NCBI GenBank assembly: GCA_015999985.1
Contig: JAECRA010000010.1
Coordinates: 21,226 to 85,225 of the forward strand
Source of the DNA: Comamonadaceae bacterium
Lineage (GTDB): Bacteria; Pseudomonadota; Gammaproteobacteria; Burkholderiales; Burkholderiaceae_C
Length of the DNA stretch: 64,000 nucleotides
Reading direction: 5' to 3'
The notes beneath the pieces are model-generated. The model searched no databases. It was not told where the DNA came from and saw only the letters and a program-made list of their open reading frames with translations. Of the stretch, positions 42,602 to 52,500 are shown in pieces. The position numbers were made by a program, and so were the translations under genes. How positions within the stretch are numbered: position 1 is the first letter of the stretch; every line of letters begins with the position of its first letter.

Positions 42602-43435
42602 TTACCTCGCATTGCGTGGATTGAGCACGGCGGCCACGGCGTCGCCGAGCAGGTTGAACGCAAGCACAGTGATGAAGATCGCCATGCCGGGGAAGAAGGA
42701 CAGCCACCAGGCATTGAACAGGAAGCGCTGGCCGCTGTTGAGCATGCGGCCCCAGCTCACCAGTTCGGCGCTGGACAAGCCCAGAAAGCTGAGCGAGGCT
42801 TCAAGCAAAATGGCCTGGCCAATGATGAGCGTCCCCACGGCGAGCACCGGTGCTACTGCATTGGGAATGACTTCACCGAACAGAACACGGCGCTCGCTCA
42901 GCCCTAAGCAGCGCACGGCATCCACAAACTCCAGCTCTTTCACGCGCATCACTTCGCCGCGCATCACCCGCGCGACCTGAGGCCACGCGAGCATGCCCAC
43001 CACAGCAATGATTTGCGGCAGGCCCGTACCGGTCATGGCCACGATCACCGCCGCCAGAATGAAGCTGGGGATCACCTGGAAGAACTCGGACACGCGCATC
43101 ACGGCGACATCTAACCAGCCGCCGTAAAAGCCCGCGGCGGAGCCGATCAAAATACCCAGGCCGGTGGCCATGAGTGCCGCGAAGAATCCTACTGTCAGCG
43201 AAACCTTCGCGCCGTGCAGGACACCTGCTGCGACGCTGCGCCCCAATTCATCGGAACCGATCAGGAACTGGGCTGAGGGTGCGACGAACGAGTCGTCGCT
43301 GATGACATGCGGATCGAGACTGGGGAAAAATCCCACCGTCAAGGCGATGAGCACCAGTGTGGCGATAAACACCCCGGCGATCAGGCCGCTGGGATGGCGG
43401 GCCAGGCCCTGGAAGAACTTGTTAGCGGGCTTCAT
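42602..43435 (-). CDS. Peptide/nickel-type ABC transporter permease (OppC/DppC-like)
   Basis: The 277-residue inner-membrane protein has an N-terminal helix (LIAGVFIATLVLIALTVGFF), the FLIGSDELGRSVAAGVLHGAKVSL block characteristic of OppC/DppC and the EAA loop EFVDAVRCLGLSERRVLFGEVIPNA. It has about six membrane helices. It overlaps the partner permease by 14 bp. With its neighbours it forms a complete importer; family members take up di- or oligopeptides, opines, glutathione or metal chelates, so the ligand cannot be fixed from sequence. Confidence 0.9.
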   Translation of the reverse strand: MKPANKFFQGLARHPSGLIAGVFIATLVLIALTVGFFPSLDPHVISDDSFVAPSAQFLIGSDELGRSVAAGVLHGAKVSLTVGFFAALMATGLGILIGSAAGFYGGWLDVAVMRVSEFFQVIPSFILAAVIVAMTGTGLPQIIAVVGMLAWPQVARVMRGEVMRVKELEFVDAVRCLGLSERRVLFGEVIPNAVAPVLAVGTLIIGQAILLEASLSFLGLSSAELVSWGRMLNSGQRFLFNAWWLSFFPGMAIFITVLAFNLLGDAVAAVLNPRNAR

Positions 43436-44399
43436 TGCTTGTCTTCACTCGTGGGTCGAGAAGGGCGTACAACAGGTCGGTAAAAATATTGATCACGACC
43501 ACGGAGACGGCGGCGAGCAGGAAAATACCCTGAAGCACGGGATAGTCACGGTTGGTGATCGAGGTGATGAACAGGCTGCCGATACCGGGCCATGCAAACA
43601 CTGTCTCCACCAGAATGGCGCCCGTGAGCGAGTGCCCGAAGTTGTAGCCAATCACGGTGATCACCGGAATCATGGCGTTGGGCAGCACGTGCTTCCAGAG
43701 GATGGTGCGGCGCGAAAGTCCCTTGGCCTTGGCTGTGAGCACATAGTCGTGATGCAGCGCTTCTCCCACGCTGGCGCGGGCGACGCGGGCCACAATGGCG
43801 ATGTAGAAAATCATCACGCAAAAAGCCGGCATGGCAAGGTGGCGAAGAATGTTCAGCACCAGGTCTATGCCCGTGTACTCTTCTCGCATGCTCCGCATGC
43901 CCTGAACGGGCAGCCAACCCAGATTGATGGCGAAAACAATTACCAGCATCTGGCCTAGCCAGAACACGGGAACCGAGTAGCCAAACAGAGATAGAGCCGT
44001 GATGGCACTGTCCTGAGCCGAACCGGCGCGCGGTGCTGCGGTCACGCCGAGCACGACACCGACGACGGCAGCGAAGAAAAGTGCAGGCACCATGAGCAGA
44101 ACCGTGGGACCTAAGCGCGCCAGGATGAGATCCAGCACTGGCATGCGGTTGGCAAACGAGAAGCCCAAGTTGCCCTGAAGCAGATTCCAGAGGTACAGGC
44201 CCAACTGCGTGAAGATAGGCTTGTCCAGGCCAAATTCGGCTCTGATCTTCTCGGCGTAGCCAGGGGGCACGGGGAAGTCACCAAGCAAGGCATCGATGGG
44301 GTCACCGGGCACCATGTGCACAATGAGAAAGTTCAGTACCAGAATGGCAAGCACGATCAGTGCTCCCCAGGCCAGGCGGGAGAGGATGTAGCGGCGCAT
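43422..44399 (-). CDS. Peptide/nickel-type ABC transporter permease (OppB/DppB-like)
   Basis: The 325-residue permease begins MRRYILSRLAWGALIVLAILVLNFLIVHMVPGDP, the standard OppB/DppB start. It includes FSFANRMPVLDLILARLGPT and the EAA loop HDYVLTAKAKGLSRRTILWKHVLPNAMIPVIT, and ends in ALLDPRVK. ATG 44399 gives the normal start. It follows the MmgE/PrpD gene by 2 bp, so the enzyme and transporter genes form one transcription unit. Confidence 0.9.
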   Translation of the reverse strand: MRRYILSRLAWGALIVLAILVLNFLIVHMVPGDPIDALLGDFPVPPGYAEKIRAEFGLDKPIFTQLGLYLWNLLQGNLGFSFANRMPVLDLILARLGPTVLLMVPALFFAAVVGVVLGVTAAPRAGSAQDSAITALSLFGYSVPVFWLGQMLVIVFAINLGWLPVQGMRSMREEYTGIDLVLNILRHLAMPAFCVMIFYIAIVARVARASVGEALHHDYVLTAKAKGLSRRTILWKHVLPNAMIPVITVIGYNFGHSLTGAILVETVFAWPGIGSLFITSITNRDYPVLQGIFLLAAVSVVVINIFTDLLYALLDPRVKTSNEAR

Positions 44400-44401
44400 C
44401 G

Positions 44402-45802
44402 TCAACTTCTTTCTTGGGTCTTGGGCGTCAGGCGAGTGACGAGGGCACCGAAGTCCTCGCAACTCTCAAGGGACCAGATCTCATCGGCCAGCTCTTTGGC
44501 AACTGACTCTCCCAGAACCGGACCAAGCAGGGTGGCTGCCTTGTCGCTCAATTCATGGTCACTTAAAGGCGCTTCGGGGGCGCCCTTGGCAAAGGGCACG
44601 TCCAGATATTCGCTGCGGCCATCCTGGAACACCACTTCCAGCGATGGGTAGTCTTTGGCGCCCAGGACGCGATCTGTGCGAATGTGGGTGAGCTCCATCA
44701 GACGCCGTATTTCTGGTTCCTGGGTGCGCAGTGGCTGGAACTGCTCCAGCGTGGCGCGGCCACTTTCGGCGGCCACTGCCAGGCAGTACGGCATGCTGAA
44801 CTGGGCTTCCAGAAGGTTGCGTACGTCGGTGCGTTCGAACTGCCGCTTGGTCTGCGCATTTCCGTGGACCACAAGCCGGGCAATACTGCGGCTACCTTCA
44901 GGTGCTCCGGCCATGATGGACAGAACTGCGTCAACTGCAGAGTGAATGGTGCGGCAGCAGGCATAAGGCTTGATGCCGGAGTTGAGGATGTGGAAATCCG
45001 TACCCAGACCCGCGACGGCCTGCTCAGGGGTGGCTACGCCAGGAGCGTAGGTGTTGTAGAACCCACCCCACTCCGCGTCCAGCACGTGAGCCGGTCCTGT
45101 CAGGCCTGAGCGCGCGAGCAAGGCGGCGCTCACGCCCGTCTCGGCGGCTTTGCCAGGATGGAAGCGCTTCACGAGGGCGCCGTCGGCCAGGAAGGCCCAA
45201 GTGCCGCCAGTGAACGTGCCTGCGATGCCCAGTGCATGAGCAAAATCGCGAGCATTCAGACCCAGCATCCGCGCAGAAGCGGCAGCGGCGCCAAAGCTTC
45301 CGCAGGTGCCCGTTGAATGCCAGCCGCGCTCATTGTGTGGCCGGTAGCCACCACTGCCTTCCAGCACACGTCCGGCCAAGTCATAGCCGGCCGCAATGGC
45401 GACCATGACGTCGCGGCCACTGCGCTTGACCGTGGGCGCCAATGCGCAGACCGCGGGAATCACGACTGCGCCCGAATGCCCGCAGCCCCCGAAGTCATCC
45501 AGTTCCAGCGCGTGAGCGGCGGTGCCATTGACCAAAGCGGCCGCGGCTGGGGCAAGCGTGTCATCACGGCCCCATAGGACGCAAGCGCCGGTGCCAGAGC
45601 CCGCGCGTGCGCCTTGCACGACCGATTCGACCACTTCCGTTCGGCCGCCGGCGGCGCCAGCAGCCACGGTGTCCAGCAAGAATCGCTTGGCTGCATGGAC
45701 GACCTCTGCGGGGAGGTCTTCGTAGCGAGCTTCGGCCCAGTAGCGCGCGAGCTCTTCGCTCAGCGAGCCACCAGCCTCTGCCCGAGACTTCACTTCATCC
45801 AC
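44402..45802 (-). CDS. MmgE/PrpD family protein
   Basis: The 466-residue protein shows the family's helical N-domain (VHAAKRFLLDTVAAGAAGG), ALVNGTAAHALELDDFGGCGHSGAVVIPAV, NERGWHSTGTCGSFGAAAASARMLGL, VKRFHPGKAAETGV and GIKPYACCRTIHSAVDAVL. The family includes 2-methylcitrate dehydratase, cis-aconitate decarboxylase and iminodisuccinate epimerase, all acting on tricarboxylates or branched dicarboxylates, so this copy is probably a lyase or isomerase of that kind. It lies between the ABC binding protein (13-bp overlap) and the permeases, and close to methylaspartate ammonia-lyase. No methylcitrate-cycle partner (prpB, prpC) is present. Confidence 0.82.
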   Translation of the reverse strand: MDEVKSRAEAGGSLSEELARYWAEARYEDLPAEVVHAAKRFLLDTVAAGAAGGRTEVVESVVQGARAGSGTGACVLWGRDDTLAPAAAALVNGTAAHALELDDFGGCGHSGAVVIPAVCALAPTVKRSGRDVMVAIAAGYDLAGRVLEGSGGYRPHNERGWHSTGTCGSFGAAAASARMLGLNARDFAHALGIAGTFTGGTWAFLADGALVKRFHPGKAAETGVSAALLARSGLTGPAHVLDAEWGGFYNTYAPGVATPEQAVAGLGTDFHILNSGIKPYACCRTIHSAVDAVLSIMAGAPEGSRSIARLVVHGNAQTKRQFERTDVRNLLEAQFSMPYCLAVAAESGRATLEQFQPLRTQEPEIRRLMELTHIRTDRVLGAKDYPSLEVVFQDGRSEYLDVPFAKGAPEAPLSDHELSDKAATLLGPVLGESVAKELADEIWSLESCEDFGALVTRLTPKTQERS

Positions 45803-47403
45803 ACGCTACCCCACCACTGCTGGTTGGCGGCTTGCCACAGGCCTTGCAAGCGTGTGCTTGCAACTGCAAACTGCGGCTGCTGGTGCAGGTTCAGCACAGG
45901 CAGATCCTTGGCCAGAATTTCCTGGATGCGGTCATAGGCGCGTTGGCGATCCGCTTGTTGGTGAGCGTCCCGGCCCGCATCGAACAGGCGGTCGATCTCG
46001 GGGTTCGAGTATTGAGACGCGTTGTTGAAGGTCGTGCCCTTGACGATGGATTCGCTCACGTAGGTGCGCGCAATACCGAGTGCTGGATCACCCAGTGTGG
46101 TGTAGGTCTGCAGAGTGGCTTCGAAGTCGTAGTCCGTATAGACGCGTTTGAGAATGACGGGGCGCTCGGCACCTTCCAGTACTACTTTTACGCCCACGGC
46201 TTGCCAGAAGCGTTGCAGGGCTTGTGCGGCTGGGAGCCATTCTGGACGCCCAGTTTCAAACAGCAGACGCATGGTCATGCGGGTGCCGTCAGGGCCGGGC
46301 TTGAGACCTGCGTCGTCAAGCAACTTGCGTGCGCGAGCCGGATCAAACTTGTACATCTTGTCGTAGTTGATCGCCTTGTTGTAGGCCCACAGGCGCGTAT
46401 CAAAGGCGCTTTTTGGCACACCACCCAGGTTGTAATAGACCTTGCTGTGGATGAAGTCTCGGTCCATGGCCACCATCAAGGCTTGGCGTACCTCTGGTTT
46501 AGACAGGGCAGGGTGCTTGGTGTTCAGGATGATGATGTCGCTGCCAGGGTAGCTGACTTCGCGCATCTGAAACTGCGGGTTCTTCTGCAGCATCTGCACG
46601 GCATTCAGCGGCATGTAGTCAGGCACGATGTAGTCGACTTCACCGGCGCGCAGCGCAAGCACGCGGGAAGCAGCGTCGGGCATGATCTTCAGGACGACGC
46701 GGTCAAGATAGGGCTCATTCTTGCGCCAGTAGTCCGTATTGCGGGTCAGCGTGACATGGCTGCCGCGAACCCACTCCGAGATCTTGAACGGTCCGTTACC
46801 CACAGGTTGGGTCAGGATGGCAGGGCTGCGCAGGATATCGGCACCACGCAGTACGTGGGCTGGCATCACGGCGGCGTTCTGTTCGCACGCCAGCGAGAAC
46901 AGGAATGGCGCAAAAGGCTTCTTGAGCTTGATCGTCACGCTCTGCGGCGAAGGGGTCTCGATGCTGTCGATGAACTTCGACGCCGCGTTAAAGCGGGGGC
47001 CAAACTTGCTGCTGATTTCTTCCAGCGTGAACTTCACGTCTTCGGACGTCACGGGCTTGCCGTCATGCCATTTGGCGGTCTCGAGTTCGAACTTGTAGAC
47101 AAGGCCGTCGGGCGAGATGTTCCACGATTTCGCCAGGCCGGGCACGATCTCAAAACCCGGTTTGAAGCGGACCAGGCCGTCATAGATCAGGCAACTTGCG
47201 GCCACATCGGGCACGGAGTTGGTCGTATTGGGGCTCAGGCTGAGAGGGTCGGTGCCCAACACCATCACCGCGGTACCACCGCGCTTGGGAGTCTGAGCCG
47301 TAGCGGTACCAGAGAAGGAGGCCATCAGCGCACCGGTCGCGACGAGCGCGCCGAGGGCTAAGGGCCGGCTCAGAATCTTCGACAGAAGATGTGAAAGAGT
47401 CAT
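45790..47403 (-). CDS. ABC transporter substrate-binding protein, family 5
   Basis: The 537-residue periplasmic receptor has a signal peptide (LALGALVATGALMASFSGTATAQ) and the SBP-5 body: ASCLIYDGLVRFKPGFEIVPGLAKSWNISPDG near the N-terminus, EDVKFTLEEISSKFGPRFN, VGNGPFKISEWVRGSHVTLTRN and KPEVRQALMVAMDRDF. Family members bind peptides, opines, nickel-chelates and glutathione. It is the receptor for the permease/ATPase genes that follow. It begins 39 bp after the methylaspartate ammonia-lyase gene, so import and the lyase are co-ordinated. A 584-codon antisense frame lies over it but has no family match. Confidence 0.9.
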   Translation of the reverse strand: MTLSHLLSKILSRPLALGALVATGALMASFSGTATAQTPKRGGTAVMVLGTDPLSLSPNTTNSVPDVAASCLIYDGLVRFKPGFEIVPGLAKSWNISPDGLVYKFELETAKWHDGKPVTSEDVKFTLEEISSKFGPRFNAASKFIDSIETPSPQSVTIKLKKPFAPFLFSLACEQNAAVMPAHVLRGADILRSPAILTQPVGNGPFKISEWVRGSHVTLTRNTDYWRKNEPYLDRVVLKIMPDAASRVLALRAGEVDYIVPDYMPLNAVQMLQKNPQFQMREVSYPGSDIIILNTKHPALSKPEVRQALMVAMDRDFIHSKVYYNLGGVPKSAFDTRLWAYNKAINYDKMYKFDPARARKLLDDAGLKPGPDGTRMTMRLLFETGRPEWLPAAQALQRFWQAVGVKVVLEGAERPVILKRVYTDYDFEATLQTYTTLGDPALGIARTYVSESIVKGTTFNNASQYSNPEIDRLFDAGRDAHQQADRQRAYDRIQEILAKDLPVLNLHQQPQFAVASTRLQGLWQAANQQWWGSVWMK

Positions 47404-47442
47404 TGTTGTCTCCGTAGGGTTGGTCGTTCGGGGATCAGGTTA

Positions 47443-48678
47443 TCAGGCGCGGTGCTTGATGATGGCCAGGGTGCGCAGCATTTCGTTGGTCAGGATCATG
47501 ATGCCTTCGTCGGCGCCTATGCCTGGCTTGGACAGAATGAAGTCCGGCCCTGTGGCCAGCGCCATTTGGGCGGTGATGCGCGCAGAAAGATCGGTTTCAT
47601 TGGCAGTACCGCCCAGGCAGCAACCCATGCCATTGGCCTTGCAGAACAGCACGGCTTCGATGCTGTTGTTGATGCCGCCGAGATCAGGCGCCTTGATCTG
47701 CACATAGTCGCTCGCTCCGGCTTCGATGAACAGGCGAATATCTTCCAGGGTGTTGCACCATTCATCTGCAATCAGACCCAGTCGGGCACCACGAGCGGCC
47801 AACAAAGTCTTGAGCTTCTTGAAAATCTCGATCTGTTCGGCTTGAGTGGGCGCAATGACGGGCGACTCGATCAGCAGGTCGAAAGGCGCGACATCCTTTT
47901 CCAGGCCGGCCAGGTAGTCGGCCAAGCCTTCGAGGTTATCGCCGAACAGATCGCCCAATGTGCCGTAGAGGTCCAGGTGGATGCGTGGCTTGTAGTCCGG
48001 CGCGCCTACTTCCTTGATGCGCTTGACGATGGAGCGGGCATATTCAGTCAGCACGATGGCATTCGGCCCCAGATCCACTGCCATGGTGAACGAAGCGTGT
48101 GGCAGTACAGCCGCTTGCTTCATGATCACCCGGTCCAGTTGCAGGTTGTCGCCTCGGTGACAGGAAGCCAGCAAGTCGACAGGCTTCGTGCCTACGGTCG
48201 AGCCGTATTCAGCGGCAATGATCTCCGCCTGCGTCTTGCGGTTGGAGAGGGCCGTGGCGGCCAACAATGCTTGCGTGATGCCGTAGCGCAGTGAGGTGTG
48301 CAAGCGGCGACCGCCTGTTTGCATGCCGTCGATCTCGTTGGCGTGGGCGCGGAAAGCGCGTGTATCGCGCCCCACCAGCCACTCTCGCACGGTGGATTCC
48401 ATGAAGGGCAGATGCTCTTCGGGCACGAACAAAGGGTCGCGGCCTGCCACGCCAGAGAAGATCACATCGGCGCATTCGCCAATGGCAATGTTTCCGTCTT
48501 CGAGTACCAGCATCACTGAGAGGATGGCGCCCGGCTGCACGATGGCCTTATAGCCTGGGGTGATGGGCGCGCCTTCAACGAAGCTGCCGTTATTGCGGCC
48601 ATGCGCTTTCACGGCTACAAGGTCTTTGTTGAAGTAGCCGGAACGGCCCACGGAATAAATAACGTCTTTGATTTTCAT
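47443..48678 (-). CDS. Methylaspartate ammonia-lyase
   Basis: The 411-residue enolase-superfamily enzyme has HASFTMAVDLG with His194, metal-ligand positions Asp236 (IHLDLYGT), Glu271 (LLIESPV) and Asp305 (GLIADEW), and the catalytic Lys329 in VQIKAPDLGG. His194, Lys331, Asp238, Glu273 and Asp307 are the corresponding residues of the Citrobacter amalonaticus enzyme, so the active site is complete. The reaction is L-threo-3-methylaspartate to mesaconate plus ammonia. Normally it follows glutamate mutase, but no mutase genes are here. Its place between hutU and a transporter, all leftward, suggests that the pathway connects glutamate-family compounds with C5 dicarboxylates. A strong GGGAGAA ribosome-binding site precedes the ATG. 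Confidence 0.92.
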   Translation of the reverse strand: MKIKDVIYSVGRSGYFNKDLVAVKAHGRNNGSFVEGAPITPGYKAIVQPGAILSVMLVLEDGNIAIGECADVIFSGVAGRDPLFVPEEHLPFMESTVREWLVGRDTRAFRAHANEIDGMQTGGRRLHTSLRYGITQALLAATALSNRKTQAEIIAAEYGSTVGTKPVDLLASCHRGDNLQLDRVIMKQAAVLPHASFTMAVDLGPNAIVLTEYARSIVKRIKEVGAPDYKPRIHLDLYGTLGDLFGDNLEGLADYLAGLEKDVAPFDLLIESPVIAPTQAEQIEIFKKLKTLLAARGARLGLIADEWCNTLEDIRLFIEAGASDYVQIKAPDLGGINNSIEAVLFCKANGMGCCLGGTANETDLSARITAQMALATGPDFILSKPGIGADEGIMILTNEMLRTLAIIKHRA

Positions 48679-49081
48679 TTTGACTTCTCCCTACTATCTA
48701 AAAAGTGGATCTCCGGTGCGGCTCCCGACTAGTGCGGGAGAGAGCACGCATGGCTCCAGGTTTTGGCGGCCCGCTTGGGCCTTGTTTGCCAAATGCCAGG
48801 CATCCTTGCAAGACGCGGTGCGATGGGCCGACCGCAACAGCGAATGAAAGGCTTCATTGGGTATTTTGCGTGAGTTGCCGAGCCGATCAGGCTGGCGATT
48901 GTCGCCTGCGTATCAACCATGAAACCACGCCGCGCTGGATTCGCCGAGCGGGGAGGCTGGTTATTCGACCGGCGTACAAGCTGAACTGCTCGCGCGCGCT
49001 CCGGTGAGATCGCCTGCTCATTATCATCGGCTCGGCGGGCTGCATAGAGCGCGGGCATGGATGATAGGTGAGCGTTCAATT
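48679..49081. other. 403-bp gene-free gap between hutU and methylaspartate ammonia-lyase
   Basis: No ORF here has convincing content. Two short perfect hairpins are present: CTCCCG/CGGGAG (48722-48740) and GGCCC/GGGCC (48768-48781), neither with a T-tract. The gap probably holds the promoter for the inserted block, which would make it separately controllable from hutHU; no recognisable HutC site is visible here. Confidence 0.4.
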
Positions 49082-50803
49082 TCACTTCACCATGGGCAGC
49101 TTGAGACCGAACTTCTTCGCCTTTTCAATGGCAAGTTCGTACCCCGCATCTGCATGGCGCATCACGCCTGAACCGCAATCGTTGACCAGCACGCGGGCCA
49201 GGCGCCTTTCGGCATCTTCGGTCCCATCGCACACGATCACCATGCCTGAGTGCTGCGAATAACCCATGCCCACGCCGCCCCCATGATGCAGGCTGACCCA
49301 GGTGGCGCCCCCCGCAGTGTTGAGCAAGGCGTTGAGAAGCGGCCAGTCGCTCACGGCGTCGGTGCCGTCTTTCATGCTTTCGGTTTCGCGGTTGGGGCTG
49401 GCGACGGAGCCGGTGTCCAGGTGATCACGCCCGATCACGATCGGCGCTTTGAGCTCGCCCGTGCGGACCATCTCGTTGAAAGCCAGGCCTGCGATATGGC
49501 GCTCTCCCAGGCCCAACCAGCAGATGCGCGCTGGCAAGCCCTGGAAGCTGATGCGCTCCCTGGCCATGTCAAGCCAGCGATGGGTGTGCTTGTTCTCAGG
49601 GAAGAGCTCTTTTATCTTCGCGTCTGTCTTGTAGATATCTTCTGGATCGCCGGACAAGGCCACCCAACGGAAGGGGCCTTTGCCTTCGCAGAACATGGGC
49701 CGGATGTAGGCGGGTACGAAGCCGGGAAAGTCAAATGCGTTCAGTAGCCCTTCGTCGAATGCCACCTGCCTGATGTTGTTGCCGTAGTCGACCGTGGGCA
49801 CGCCCATGGCGTGAAAGTCGAGCATGGCCTGCACGTGCACTTTGCAGCTTTCTGCGGCTGCCTTTTTCAAGACCGCATGTTGCTCTGGATCCGCCATGGC
49901 AGCTCTCCATTGCTCTGTGGTCCAGCCTGCAGGCAGGTAGCCGTGAATCAGGTCGTGGGCTGAGGTTTGGTCGGTCACGATATCGGGACGCAGCCCTCCG
50001 GCCTTGGCGCGCTTGGCCAGCTCAGGCATCACTTCGGATGCGTTGCCCAGCAGTGCAATAGAGATCGCCTCGCCCTGGCTTGTATGGTGCTTGACCAGTG
50101 CCAGCGCGTCGTCGATGTCTTTCGCTTGCTTGTCCACGTAGCGCGTGCGCAGCCGAAAGTCGATGCTGCTTTGCTGGCATTCAATGGTCAGCGAACAAGC
50201 GCCAGCCAGAGTGGCCGCGAGAGGTTGTGCGGCGCCCATGCCGCCCAGGCCTGACGTCAGAATCCATTTGCCTGACAAGTCGTTGTTGTAATGCTGACGA
50301 CCGGCTTCGACGAAGGTCTCGAAGGTACCTTGCACAATGCCTTGGCTGCCGATGTAGATCCAGCTGCCGGCAGTCATCTGCCCGTACATGAACAGGCCCT
50401 GGCGGTCCAATTCATTGAAGTGTTCCCAGGTTCCCCATTTGGGCACCAGATTGGAGTTCGCGATCAGCACGCGCGGCGCGTCGGTGTGCGTCTTGAAAAC
50501 GCCTACGGGCTTGCCCGATTGCACCAGCAAGGTCTCGTCGGCTTCCAGTTCCTTGAGCGATGCCAGGATCTGGTCATAGCACTGCCAGTTGCGAGCTGCC
50601 CGGCCAATACCTCCGTACACCACCAGGTCCTGGGGGCGTTCGGCCACTTCAGCGTCCAGGTTGTTCTGGAGCATGCGGAAAGGGGCCTCGATCAGCCAGT
50701 TCTTGCAGCTCAGTTGGGTACCGCGCGGTGCACGGATCACTCGACTCGGGTCGTGGCGCGGGTCCACGGCGGCTATCTTTTCAAAGGATTCTGGTGCGTT
50801 CAT
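49082..50803 (-). CDS. hutU: Urocanate hydratase (urocanase)
   Basis: The 573-residue enzyme shows [94 protein letters not shown] and [20 protein letters not shown], the conserved NAD-binding and active-site blocks of urocanase. It converts urocanate to 4-imidazolone-5-propanoate using tightly bound NAD+. ATG 50803 has an AAGGAG ribosome-binding site; an upstream in-frame start at 50827 would fall in the hutH stop region. It lies 25 bp downstream of hutH. Full length, with no damage. Confidence 0.96.
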   Translation of the reverse strand: MNAPESFEKIAAVDPRHDPSRVIRAPRGTQLSCKNWLIEAPFRMLQNNLDAEVAERPQDLVVYGGIGRAARNWQCYDQILASLKELEADETLLVQSGKPVGVFKTHTDAPRVLIANSNLVPKWGTWEHFNELDRQGLFMYGQMTAGSWIYIGSQGIVQGTFETFVEAGRQHYNNDLSGKWILTSGLGGMGAAQPLAATLAGACSLTIECQQSSIDFRLRTRYVDKQAKDIDDALALVKHHTSQGEAISIALLGNASEVMPELAKRAKAGGLRPDIVTDQTSAHDLIHGYLPAGWTTEQWRAAMADPEQHAVLKKAAAESCKVHVQAMLDFHAMGVPTVDYGNNIRQVAFDEGLLNAFDFPGFVPAYIRPMFCEGKGPFRWVALSGDPEDIYKTDAKIKELFPENKHTHRWLDMARERISFQGLPARICWLGLGERHIAGLAFNEMVRTGELKAPIVIGRDHLDTGSVASPNRETESMKDGTDAVSDWPLLNALLNTAGGATWVSLHHGGGVGMGYSQHSGMVIVCDGTEDAERRLARVLVNDCGSGVMRHADAGYELAIEKAKKFGLKLPMVK

Positions 50804-50828
50804 CTGGTGTCTCCTTGGCGATCGCAAT

Positions 50829-52394
50829 TCATTGGTGGCTGGGCAGGCAGGCGGTCAGCGCCTGCGGCCATGCCCTGTCTTGGGCCCAAACACGCATGTG
50901 TTCAATGTCCGTGGCCAGATAGCGGTCCTGTTCCAGGAAGGCTACGCGGCCGCGGATCGCGACCAGTTCAGCTTCCACCAGAGGTGAACTCTTGAGTTGC
51001 GACGAGGAAGAGTTGAAGGGGGGACGATCGAATTCGATGCCTTGCGCCGCTGCCATGGCTTCGATGCCCACCATCACTGCCACATTGCGCACCATGTCGC
51101 CCAGGCGTCGTGCGCCGTACGTTGCCATGGAGACATGGTCTTCCTGGTTCGCGGACGTAGGCAGGCTGGTCACGCTGCTTGGGTGGGCCAGGCATTGGTT
51201 CTCGGCGGCCAGCGCAGCGGCCGTGACCTGAGCGATCATGAAGCCGGAATTCACGCCGCTGTCCTGGATCAGAAAAGGGGGCAGGCCCGAAAGACCTGGG
51301 TCCAGAAGAAGTGCCAGCCTGCGCTCTGAAATGGCCCCGATTTCGGCGACAGCCAAGGCGATGATGTCCGCCGCGAAAGCCACCGGTTCGGCATGAAAAT
51401 TGCCCCCTGAAATCACTTCACCGGTTTCGGTAAATACCAGAGGGTTGTCCGAGGCGGCGTTGGCTTCAATGCCCAGGACGCGCGCGGCATGCGCGAGATT
51501 GTCCAGACACGCACCCATCACCTGTGGCACACAGCGTATGGAATAGGGGTCCTGCACGCGGCCGCAGTTCGGATGCGAATAGTCGATTTCACTGCCGTCC
51601 AGCAAGCTGCGCACTGCAGCCGCGACGGCGATCTGGCCGGGCTGACCCCGCGCGGTGTGAATCCGTGCATCAAAGGGCTTGATTGAGCCCTTGATGGCCT
51701 CCAGAGTCAGTGCGCCCGACATGAGACCGGCTGCGAACACGCTTTCTGCGCCAAACAGGCCTGCCAAAGCCAGGGCCGTCGATGCCTGGGTGCCGTTGAG
51801 CAAGGCCAGGCCTTCCTTGGGGCCCAGCACGAAGGGCGCCATACCGATGGCCGCCATGGCCTCGTGCCCCGGCACCACCTGGCCCTTGACCTTGGCTTCG
51901 CCTTCGCCGATGAGCACGCAGGCCAGATGGGCCAGCGGCGCGAGGTCGCCTGAAGCGCCGACTGATCCTTTGCACGGTATGACCGGCAGGACTTCCGCAT
52001 TCGCCAGAGCCAGCAGTGCGTCGATGATTTCCCGGCGGACACCGGAGTGACCGCGCGCCAGGCTGACCGCTTTGGTCGCCAGGATCAGGCGAACCACATG
52101 ATCAGGCAGAGGGTCTCCCGTGCCCACGCTGTGCGAGAGCACCAGATTTCGCTGCAACTCTGCCAGACGGGCTGACGCAATTTTGGTGCTGGCGAGCTTG
52201 CCAAAGCCGGTATTGATGCCGTAGACCACCTCATCGTTGGCCACGATGCGATCAACGACGGCCTGAGCCGCCGCCACTTCGGCGTAGGCGGTCTCATCCA
52301 GAGACAAGCGCAGACCACCTGCGCTGATGCGACGCAACTCGCCCAGAGTCACCTGGCCAGGGCGCAGTACCAAGGATGCCGATTCAGTCCTCAT
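50829..52394 (-). CDS. hutH: Histidine ammonia-lyase
   Basis: The 521-residue enzyme has the MIO-forming Ala147-Ser148-Gly149 triad in [41 protein letters not shown], the [12 protein letters not shown] block and ASDNPLVF with downstream GNFHAEPVA. It deaminates L-histidine to urocanate, the entry step of the pathway. ATG 52394 is preceded by AGGAA; an ATG at 52412 (ATGTATATACAG) is in frame but overlaps the operator. The HutC-type operator therefore covers the start-codon region, placing repression directly at this gene. Confidence 0.96.
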   Translation of the reverse strand: MRTESASLVLRPGQVTLGELRRISAGGLRLSLDETAYAEVAAAQAVVDRIVANDEVVYGINTGFGKLASTKIASARLAELQRNLVLSHSVGTGDPLPDHVVRLILATKAVSLARGHSGVRREIIDALLALANAEVLPVIPCKGSVGASGDLAPLAHLACVLIGEGEAKVKGQVVPGHEAMAAIGMAPFVLGPKEGLALLNGTQASTALALAGLFGAESVFAAGLMSGALTLEAIKGSIKPFDARIHTARGQPGQIAVAAAVRSLLDGSEIDYSHPNCGRVQDPYSIRCVPQVMGACLDNLAHAARVLGIEANAASDNPLVFTETGEVISGGNFHAEPVAFAADIIALAVAEIGAISERRLALLLDPGLSGLPPFLIQDSGVNSGFMIAQVTAAALAAENQCLAHPSSVTSLPTSANQEDHVSMATYGARRLGDMVRNVAVMVGIEAMAAAQGIEFDRPPFNSSSSQLKSSPLVEAELVAIRGRVAFLEQDRYLATDIEHMRVWAQDRAWPQALTACLPSHQ

Positions 52395-52411
52395 ATATTC
52401 CTGTATATACA
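52391..52411. promoter_or_regulatory. HutC-type operator 1, overlapping the hutH start
   Basis: The perfect 10-bp palindrome TGTATATACA lies at 52402-52411, within a 21-bp unit shared with operator 2 (2 mismatches). This matches the TGTATATACA-like sites bound by GntR/HutC repressors. Confidence 0.75.
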
Positions 52412-52460
52412 TTCAAGTTTGACAAAGGTCGCCTCACATTTCGGCGAAATTACAGCATTG

Positions 52461-52481
52461 TCATATAGTCATGTATATACA
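52461..52481. promoter_or_regulatory. HutC-type operator 2, between hutC and hutH
   Basis: TGTATATACA recurs at 52472-52481 in the second copy of the same 21-bp unit, exactly 70 bp from the first. It lies 67 bp upstream of the hutH ATG and 20 bp past the hutC stop, so two repressor dimers could bind the hutH promoter. Confidence 0.78.
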
Positions 52482-52500
52482 GTTAAACCCTTTAATACTT

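Noticed and set aside
45607..47361. 584-codon plus-strand frame over the substrate-binding protein and MmgE/PrpD genes
   Set aside because: It is antisense to two proteins with clear family motifs, has no recognisable domain and only reflects GC-biased third positions.
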